This document shows positions 6,697-10,871 of a DNA stretch of 10,871 bases, one piece after another (positions within the stretch are counted from its first letter, which is position 1; each line of letters opens with the position of its first letter). The notes beneath the pieces were generated by a model. It ran no database searches, had not been told where the DNA came from, and saw only the letters and a list, made by a program, of their open reading frames with translations. This stretch comes from CAYNEI01 sp964396185 (lineage in GTDB: Archaea > Thermoplasmatota > SW-10-69-26). The stretch covers positions 1 through 10,871 of the forward strand of contig CAYNEI010000072.1 of the NCBI GenBank assembly GCA_964396185.1, read 5' to 3'. Position numbers and translations under genes: made by a program.

Positions 6697-7280
6697 GCCT
6701 GGACCGCGTCGTCGAGGAGAGGGCCGAGCTCCTTCACGACTGCCCGAAGTGGCGCTGGGCTTGCGTAGGTGCGGGCCAGGATGATTCCACCCTCGATCGC
6801 CGCGATCACGGTCATCGCCAGCCGCGTCGCTCGGTCCAGCGAGGCACCGCGCTCGCGTAGTAGGTCCGTTAGCAGGGATGACCATGCATCGAATGCCTCT
6901 CTCGTGGCCTCACGGATCGGATCCGACCAGTCGGCCGCCTCCAGCACCATCGGCGCGAGGGGGCAGCCGTCCTCGTAGCCACTTGCCTCGAGGTTCGCGA
7001 TCGTCTCTTCCACATAGCGGTGTAGCGCTGTGGACGGAAGCGTCGTCGTTGACGCCGCCTTCACTCGGGCGGTGATTTCGTCATTGGATCGACGGACAAC
7101 CTCGACCGCGAGTTCCTCTTTGCCTCCGGGGAAGTGGTGGTAGATCGCGCCGCGAGCCGCGCCACTCGCCTTGAGCACCTGGGTGAATCCCGTCCGCTCG
7201 AGCCCCTGTCGACGAATCAGGTCGTGGGCGGCGGCGATCATGCGCTTGCGAGTGTCCGTTCTGAGTCCCATGAGGTGCAT
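6693..7280 (-). CDS. TetR-family regulator, LmrA/YxaF-type
   Basis: A 195-residue repressor with helix 1 TRKRMIAAAHDL and the recognition region ARGAIYHHFPGGKEEL (42-57). The C-terminal domain holds YEDGCPLAPMVLEAA (102-116), close to the GCP...LEAA signature of LmrA/YxaF regulators, which control drug-resistance genes. It leads the operon with the GNAT, MFS and SDR genes, so a compound bound by the regulator would release expression of the whole set. The start is ATG 7280 or, equally likely, ATG 7271, which gives a more family-like N-terminus (MGLRTDTRKR). Neither has a Shine-Dalgarno site. A -10-like TATTAG at 7287-7282 just upstream suggests a leaderless or very short leader mRNA. A palindrome directly before the start implies autorepression. 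Confidence 0.93.
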   Translation of the reverse strand: MHLMGLRTDTRKRMIAAAHDLIRRQGLERTGFTQVLKASGAARGAIYHHFPGGKEELAVEVVRRSNDEITARVKAASTTTLPSTALHRYVEETIANLEASGYEDGCPLAPMVLEAADWSDPIREATREAFDAWSSLLTDLLRERGASLDRATRLAMTVIAAIEGGIILARTYASPAPLRAVVKELGPLLDDAVQA

Positions 7281-7300
7281 GCTAATACGTACGTACTAGC
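7281..7300. promoter_or_regulatory. Palindromic operator of the LmrA-type TetR operon
   Basis: A 20-bp imperfect palindrome (18 of 20 positions symmetric) with a perfect core TACGTACGTA (7286-7295) and outer arms GCTA/TAGC. It abuts the regulator's first ATG and overlaps the -10-like TATTAG read on the minus strand. This is the position expected of an autorepressing TetR operator. The binding protein is inferred from location. Confidence 0.68.
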
Positions 7301-7340
7301 TGCGCGCGGTCAGGAGTAATGAACATGCCGACGTAGTCGA

Positions 7341-7355
7341 CGTCATCGCATGACG
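7341..7355. repeat. Short perfect inverted repeat in the intergenic gap
   Basis: CGTCAT (7341-7346) and ATGACG (7350-7355) pair around CGC. It lies upstream of the LmrA-type operon and downstream of the next TetR gene. It could be a secondary protein-binding site or chance; no T-run follows, so a classical terminator is unlikely. Confidence 0.35.
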
Positions 7356-7424
7356 AGGCAGCGGATCACCATCGCACGGCCGAGCCGATCCGGCACAGCT
7401 TGGGCTCGACGAGACGGTGGCGCC

Positions 7425-7457
7425 CTCACAAGAGCTCCTGTAGAGTGTCCTTGTGAG
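7425..7457. repeat. Inverted repeat just downstream of the TetR gene
   Basis: CTCACAAG (7425-7432) and CTTGTGAG (7450-7457) are perfect 8-bp inverted arms separated by 17 nt. The repeat begins 17 nt beyond the stop of the minus-strand TetR gene at 7474. It may form a transcription-ending hairpin without a T-run, or be a two-half-site binding sequence. Beyond the two repeats, the 173 nt between operator and TetR gene hold nothing I recognise. Confidence 0.4.
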
Positions 7458-7473
7458 CCACTCAAGCTGGAGC

Positions 7474-8049
7474 CTAAGGTGGCGCGCTATCGGTCACGCC
7501 GGCCAGACGTTCGAGGCCGAACCGGAGGATCTCGGCGCGTTTCTTGCGTGTCATGCTCTGCGCGAGCACACCCTCCACAAAGCCCATGACGGCATCTGTG
7601 GTGATATCGAGACGGGCGGCTACGACCGTCTCCGAGAGCGCGCCAGACAAGAGCATCTTCATCCCTTCCGTCACTTTCCGATCGAAGTCCGCCACGATGG
7701 GCGACACAGCCGATCGCTCGCGCATCGAGGCGCGAAGCGACTGGAACTCCTCCATGCGGTTGGTGAACCAGATGATTCGTTTGAAGGTGCTATCCCCCCG
7801 AGGTTTCTTCGCCAGAACGCCGTCGACGATCTTCTGCAGCGCCGCGACGAGGAGATGATCCTTGGACGGGAAGTACCAGTAGATCGCGTTCTGCGCCAAG
7901 CCAAGGTCTCGCGCGATCTCCGCAACCGAAAGCGACGGGTAGCCCCCATCGACCAACCGCCGCACGGCGGCGTCGACGAGTTCGTCGACCTTTGCATCCC
8001 GATGGAGGTGAGGACGTGTCCGTGGCACGAACACATCGTATGAGGACAC
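7474..8049 (-). CDS. TetR/AcrR-family transcriptional regulator
   Basis: A 191-residue protein with helix 1 KVDELVDAAVRRLVDGGY (20-37) and a clear helix-turn-helix, SVAEIARDLGLAQNAIYWYFPSKDHLL (about 41-67), split here as SVAEIARDLG and NAIYWYFPSK. The ligand domain gives no clue to the inducer. Starts at GTG 8049, 8034 and 8028 are all in frame and none has a Shine-Dalgarno site; 8028 gives the most usual spacing to helix 1. It is divergent from the MDMPI-like gene with no real intergenic space, and a 19-bp palindrome covers the shared start region. It therefore most likely controls that neighbour and itself. Confidence 0.9.
   Translation of the reverse strand: MSSYDVFVPRTRPHLHRDAKVDELVDAAVRRLVDGGYPSLSVAEIARDLGLAQNAIYWYFPSKDHLLVAALQKIVDGVLAKKPRGDSTFKRIIWFTNRMEEFQSLRASMRERSAVSPIVADFDRKVTEGMKMLLSGALSETVVAARLDITTDAVMGFVEGVLAQSMTRKKRAEILRFGLERLAGVTDSAPP
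8004..8008 (+). promoter_or_regulatory. Shine-Dalgarno site supporting a GTG start for the MDMPI-like gene
   Basis: GGAGG, within GGAGGTGAGG, lies 7 nt before GTG 8016. It supports that start over ATG 8040, which has no such site. It lies inside the first codons of the opposing TetR gene (complement of Leu-His), so coincidence is possible. Confidence 0.5.
8016..8034. promoter_or_regulatory. Palindromic operator at overlapping divergent gene starts
   Basis: A 19-bp palindrome, arms GTGTcCGTG and CACGaACAC around a central G, with 16 of 18 flanking positions symmetric. It lies between or across the candidate starts of the minus-strand TetR gene (8028/8034/8049) and the plus-strand MDMPI-like gene (8016/8040). 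Its place and symmetry fit a TetR-family site controlling both genes. Confidence 0.6.
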
Positions 8050-8864
8050 AACGTGAAGTCATCGAAACCGCAATCACGATCGACCGGGGCGACGCGACTG
8101 CCGCTCTCGCGAGGACCACGGCTTCAGTCGCGCAGATGCTCCGCACAGCGGCGTCGGGTGACCGAGCGATCCCTCATCTCGAGTGGACGATTGCGCAGTG
8201 CGCCGCTCATCTCATCATCAGCAACCACTTGTACGCGCATCAGGTCGCAGGCGGAGAGGCCCGGGTGCGCATTGAAGACACCGCCGCGGTCAACGCCTGG
8301 TCCGTGGTTCCGGCGGCCGGGATGAACCCGGCTGCCTTCGCTGACGACCTCGAGTCGTCGACGGCTCGCTTCATCGAAGTTGTCCGAGGTCTCGGCCACG
8401 ATGCACGGTTCAGGTGGTGGTCGGGATCGGACGCGTCGGTGGATACCGCCGTCGCGCTCCTCCTCTCCGAGCGACTCGTCCATGGGTGGGACATCGCGTG
8501 CGCCTACAGAGCGCCGTGGACGATCGAGCGACAGGACGCTGCCCTCGGGATGGCCGCATCCTTAGATGTGATGCCGCTGCTTGTCGATCGCGAAGCGGCG
8601 GCCGGCTTCGATGCGACGGTCGAGATCCGCCTGCGCGGAGCGGACCGCTACTCGTTGCGATTCTCGGACGGGGTCCTGGTGACATCGAAGCTGCACGGCC
8701 GCGTCGGCGCCGACGTGCGTATCTCAGCAGATCCGGTCGCGATGATGCTCGTCGGCTACGGCCGGATCGGGCAGAGCGGCCAGATCATGCGCGCGCGTAT
8801 GGTCGCCTGGGGTCGGCGGCCGGCCGCAGCGCTGCGACTGCGGAAGCTCCTGCGCAACCCCTGA
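8016..8864 (+). CDS. Maleylpyruvate isomerase-like (MDMPI/DinB-fold) protein with SCP2-like C-terminal domain
   Basis: The protein is 282 residues from GTG 8016, or 274 from ATG 8040. The N-terminal half has the MDMPI pattern: a helix before LEWTIAQCAAHLI, with H65 as first metal ligand, and SERLVHGWDIA, giving E152 and H156 four residues apart. This His-Glu-His set binds the divalent metal in mycothiol-dependent enzymes of this fold. The C-terminal part (about 198-273) resembles the SCP2-like domain often joined to it. Likely roles are mycothiol-dependent isomerisation or conjugation of a reactive compound in the cytoplasm; true maleylpyruvate activity cannot be claimed because no gentisate-pathway genes are visible. 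GTG 8016 is chosen for its GGAGG site, but ATG 8040 gives a more usual N-terminus. The divergent TetR gene is the probable regulator. Confidence 0.85.
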   Translation: MSVARTHRMRTQREVIETAITIDRGDATAALARTTASVAQMLRTAASGDRAIPHLEWTIAQCAAHLIISNHLYAHQVAGGEARVRIEDTAAVNAWSVVPAAGMNPAAFADDLESSTARFIEVVRGLGHDARFRWWSGSDASVDTAVALLLSERLVHGWDIACAYRAPWTIERQDAALGMAASLDVMPLLVDREAAAGFDATVEIRLRGADRYSLRFSDGVLVTSKLHGRVGADVRISADPVAMMLVGYGRIGQSGQIMRARMVAWGRRPAAALRLRKLLRNP

Positions 8865-9090
8865 GCGCGGTGCCGGCGGACACCATCGCTGTGATGAGAT
8901 GAACATGCGATTCTGCGACCCAGCGACGATAGGCGCTCGAATGCAGTCTCGAGGGGGAGGTGACGCCGAACGTCGTGTACGTGAGGGCATCAGCGCGGAC
9001 GATCCGGCTGTGGACGATGATGCTCGCGATCGACGACGCGACAACGCCGATGAGCCGGAGTCGGAGGAATTCGCGCAATATCGCATCAGC
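8865..9090. other. Gap between the MDMPI-like gene and the kinase, no gene assigned
   Basis: The kinase frame is open back to an ATG at 8899, but the extra residues are an Arg/Asp-rich stretch with no fold-like pattern, so I treat it as non-coding. Other frames are also open on both strands, without good starts. A GGAGG at 9062-9066 is 24 nt from the kinase ATG, too far for a standard site. No terminator with a T-run is seen. Confidence 0.5.
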
Positions 9091-9774
9091 ATGCCGGAAC
9101 TAGAAGAACCATTCGCACGTGGTCGCGCCGCAGATGTGCACGCGTACGGCGACCATCTCGTGTTGCGCCGCTACCGAACCGACCATAACTGCATCTACGA
9201 AGCCGCCATGATGCAGTATGCCGAGGTGCGCGGCTATCCGGTGCCGCATGTCGAGTTCGTGCAAGGTCGCGATCTCGTGATGGAACGCCTCGACGGTCAT
9301 ACGATGCTCGATGACTTCGAGAAACGGCCGTGGAAAGTATTCGCACACACGGCAACTCTCGCGCGGTTACTGAAAGAACTCCACGCCATTCCGGCTCCCG
9401 ATTGGGCGCTACCGAAGCAAGGCGGTGGAGATTCCCTGGTCCATCTGGATCTTCACCCCGACAACGTGATGATGGCGTCACGGGGGCCCGTGGTGATCGA
9501 CTGGTCCAACGCGGGACGAGGTGATCCCGACGCAGAAGTCGCGGATCTATGGCTGATCATGTCGTGCGCCGATGTTCCCCGCGCGTCAGCGGCTCAGAAG
9601 CTGCTCATCGCTGCCGGACGCCGACTTCTCGTGTGGTCACTCCTGCGTCACTTCGACATGCGAGGAGTACGCCAGAAGCTGGCGGTCGCACTCACCTTCC
9701 GCTCCCGCGACCGCAACATGAGCGAGACGGAGCTCAAGCGGATGCAGCGGCTGGTCGGTCGGAGGGCGCTTTAG
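9091..9774 (+). CDS. Aminoglycoside phosphotransferase (APH)-family kinase-like protein
   Basis: A 227-residue small-molecule kinase of the short APH type common in actinobacteria. The nucleotide loop is GRAADVHAYGDHLVLRRYR (11-29). The usual Lys of the third strand is replaced by Arg (R26/R27), and E37 is the likely partner. The hinge is DLVMERLDG (61-69). The Brenner motif is HLDLHPDN (118-125; catalytic D120, metal-binding N125) and the second metal site is VIDWSN (D137). The fold transfers ATP phosphate to a hydroxyl group, but the substrate is unknown and antibiotic resistance should not be assumed. ATG 9091 is chosen because relatives begin just before the GRAADV loop. It may be on one transcript with the MDMPI-like gene 226 nt upstream, or have its own promoter. 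Confidence 0.87.
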   Translation: MPELEEPFARGRAADVHAYGDHLVLRRYRTDHNCIYEAAMMQYAEVRGYPVPHVEFVQGRDLVMERLDGHTMLDDFEKRPWKVFAHTATLARLLKELHAIPAPDWALPKQGGGDSLVHLDLHPDNVMMASRGPVVIDWSNAGRGDPDAEVADLWLIMSCADVPRASAAQKLLIAAGRRLLVWSLLRHFDMRGVRQKLAVALTFRSRDRNMSETELKRMQRLVGRRAL

Positions 9775-10007
9775 GACCGGCCCGGCTCTTGACGCGGAGT
9801 GAAATCCCGGCCGTCCCAGGGCTAACGTGTGAAATTCGCGATTCTCGCCGCATGGAACGACTGCTGTGGGGAGCGCTGCGAGCGTCGAGCCGCTCATTAT
9901 CCCACCCGGAACGCCACGACGAGTTGTTCCGCTGCCGTAGAGCGCGAACATTGATGTCGACATTGGGCGCCACGTGCGGCCATGTGATCTGGACAACCCC
10001 TCCGCGC
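9775..10007. other. Convergent gap between kinase and thioesterase genes
   Basis: This is the 3'-3' space between two converging units. Open frames cross it on both strands but show no recognisable domain or credible start. A GC-rich patch follows the kinase stop (GGACCGGCCCGGCTC), but I see no clear stem with a T-run. I find nothing else to annotate. Confidence 0.5.
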
Positions 10008-10409
10008 TCACGTCCTGGTCAGTGATGCGGTTATAGAGCCGACGGCGACGAGCTGTGCTGCGTCGTCGGATACGGAGGTTTGGGCGACCGCCATCGAGTG
10101 GCCAAGGTGGATGACGGACGCGTGAGCGATCAGTGCTCGGCCCTGCGCCGGACGCAAGAAGTGCACACTCAGCTGTGCTGTTCGGAGGGTCGTTTCGCCT
10201 GCCGCGAGCGCCGCGATGCCGTACCAGGACGATGAGTCTATCAAGGCAGCGGTAACGCCACCGTGGACGATGCCGTCCGCGCTCAAGTGATGTTGTTGCA
10301 GTTCGAGTCGCATCACAGCTCTACTTTCTTCCGCTTGGTCCAGCGTCATGCCCATCGAGTGGTGGAACGGAGAAGCCGAAACGCGATCGCGGAGATCGTG
10401 GAAGTTCAC
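10008..10409 (-). CDS. Hotdog-fold (PaaI-type) acyl-CoA thioesterase
   Basis: A 133-residue protein of normal size for a single hotdog domain. The family motif is present as ADGIVHGGVTAALID (44-58), with HGG at 49-51 and the acidic residue D58 on the central helix that in relatives activates water. The strand pattern LRTAQLSVHFLRPAQG is also typical. It should hydrolyse acyl-CoA, perhaps aromatic or medium-chain, in the cytoplasm; the exact substrate cannot be read. The GTG start is supported by AAGGAGG (10423-10417) 7 nt upstream, and the GTGA overlap with the preceding gene's stop implies translational coupling. It is the last visible gene of a minus-strand pair with the phosphoesterase. 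Confidence 0.92.
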   Translation of the reverse strand: MNFHDLRDRVSASPFHHSMGMTLDQAEESRAVMRLELQQHHLSADGIVHGGVTAALIDSSSWYGIAALAAGETTLRTAQLSVHFLRPAQGRALIAHASVIHLGHSMAVAQTSVSDDAAQLVAVGSITASLTRT

Positions 10410-10871
10410 GGGTCAGCCTCCTTAACATCCGTCACGGTCACGTTCTTGTGCGCCTCCGGCGGAGGCGAGTAGCGACCAGTCGCTCGGATGCTCGCTAGCC
10501 AGTCGGCGAACGGATAGCGACGAAGACGCATGTCTTGCGCATCCTTGGCGATGTCGTACTCGACCTTCCGAACGGAGACAGATGCTTCATCGACCACGAG
10601 GTAGGAAGCGCGTGCATCCCCGTCGTACGGGAGTCCAACGCTGCCAGTGTTCGCGATGATCCGTCCGCGTATGGAGCGAACGTACGGTCGGTGGATGTGT
10701 CCGTACACGACGACGGACCCGTTCAACGGCTGGAATGTCTTGACCAGGTCGGCGTCGCTGGCGTCGGGCATCACACCGAGCCACAGATCGTCAGGTGTTG
10801 CGTGGACGAGTGCCACGTGCTCGTACGTCGAACATGTTGGGAACGATCGCAACCATGCGACCCCCCGGTCC
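10406..10871 (-). CDS. Metallophosphoesterase (calcineurin-like), N-terminus beyond the window
   Basis: The frame is open to the right edge (readable from ...DRGVAWLRSFPTCST...), giving about 154 C-terminal residues. Two C-terminal metal-site motifs of the calcineurin-like fold are visible: LVHATPDD and VYGHIHRP, with the GHIH histidines. They are followed by the usual NTGSVGLPYDGD segment. The N-terminal DxH, GD and GNH(D/E) motifs lie outside the window. Members of this group are small, soluble phosphodiesterases or phosphatases of the MJ0936/YfcE kind. A TTG at 10852 could be read as a start, but it would remove the conserved core, so the gene is partial. Its stop overlaps the thioesterase GTG by 4 nt. 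Confidence 0.88.
   Translation of the reverse strand, partial: DRGVAWLRSFPTCSTYEHVALVHATPDDLWLGVMPDASDADLVKTFQPLNGSVVVYGHIHRPYVRSIRGRIIANTGSVGLPYDGDARASYLVVDEASVSVRKVEYDIAKDAQDMRLRRYPFADWLASIRATGRYSPPPEAHKNVTVTDVKEADP

Noticed and set aside
8785..9078. Minus-strand frame with a hydrophobic start (EFLRLRLIGVVASSIASIIV)
   Set aside because: The only start is TTG without a ribosome site, and the frame runs antisense into the MDMPI-like gene; I cannot match it to a family.
8899..9090. N-terminal extension of the kinase from ATG 8899
   Set aside because: The added 64 residues are Arg/Asp-rich and precede the conserved family start; treated as untranslated.
1..10871. CRISPR arrays, tRNA or rRNA genes, transposases, integrases, toxin-antitoxin or phage-defence genes
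   Set aside because: I looked for these and saw no spaced direct repeats, no RNA-gene signatures and no such protein motifs in any frame.

Overview
The window looks like a chromosomal piece from a high-GC actinobacterium. Base composition is GC-rich throughout, TetR-type repressors are abundant, one gene belongs to the mycothiol-dependent (MDMPI/DinB-like) enzyme family typical of Actinobacteria, and several start regions look leaderless. The exact genus cannot be read from the sequence. I see no rRNA, tRNA, CRISPR array, integrase, transposase or phage gene.

Region A (1-3828) is a catabolic block around a divergent promoter. On the minus strand a crotonase-family gene (800-1606) overlaps the start of a zinc alcohol dehydrogenase that runs off the left edge. 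On the plus strand are a TetR regulator (1789-2436), a four-helix membrane protein (2546-2935) and a class II haloalkane dehalogenase (2976-3828). The dehalogenase is split by a single-base frameshift that cuts its catalytic His away from its nucleophile and acid. A strong palindrome (1757-1782) sits between the divergent units and carries a -10-like hexamer for each direction. Regulator + dehalogenase + alcohol dehydrogenase recalls the dhaR/dhaA/adhA haloalkane clusters of Rhodococcus.

Region B (about 3880-4068) is a convergent gap that may hold the decayed 5' end of an alpha/beta-hydrolase.

Region C (4069-7300, minus strand) is a tightly packed operon in the order TetR - GNAT acetyltransferase (phosphinothricin N-acetyltransferase type) - MFS transporter - SDR oxidoreductase. 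Junctions overlap by 4, 4 and 11 nt. A near-perfect 20-bp palindrome lies just before the TetR start. The layout suggests a ligand-induced modify-and-export detoxification unit.

Region D (7474-9774) has a third TetR gene facing an MDMPI-like gene with essentially no space between them. Their 5' ends may overlap, and a 19-bp palindrome covers the junction. An aminoglycoside-phosphotransferase-like kinase follows on the plus strand.

Region E (10008-10871, minus strand) is a two-gene unit with a 4-nt overlap: a metallophosphoesterase (5' end outside the window) followed by a hotdog-fold (PaaI-type) thioesterase.

No gap without a gene exceeds 300 bases. The clearest points for a second look are the dehalogenase frameshift, the three regulator-linked palindromes and the acetyltransferase/exporter operon. 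Nothing here is demonstrably a new kind of system.
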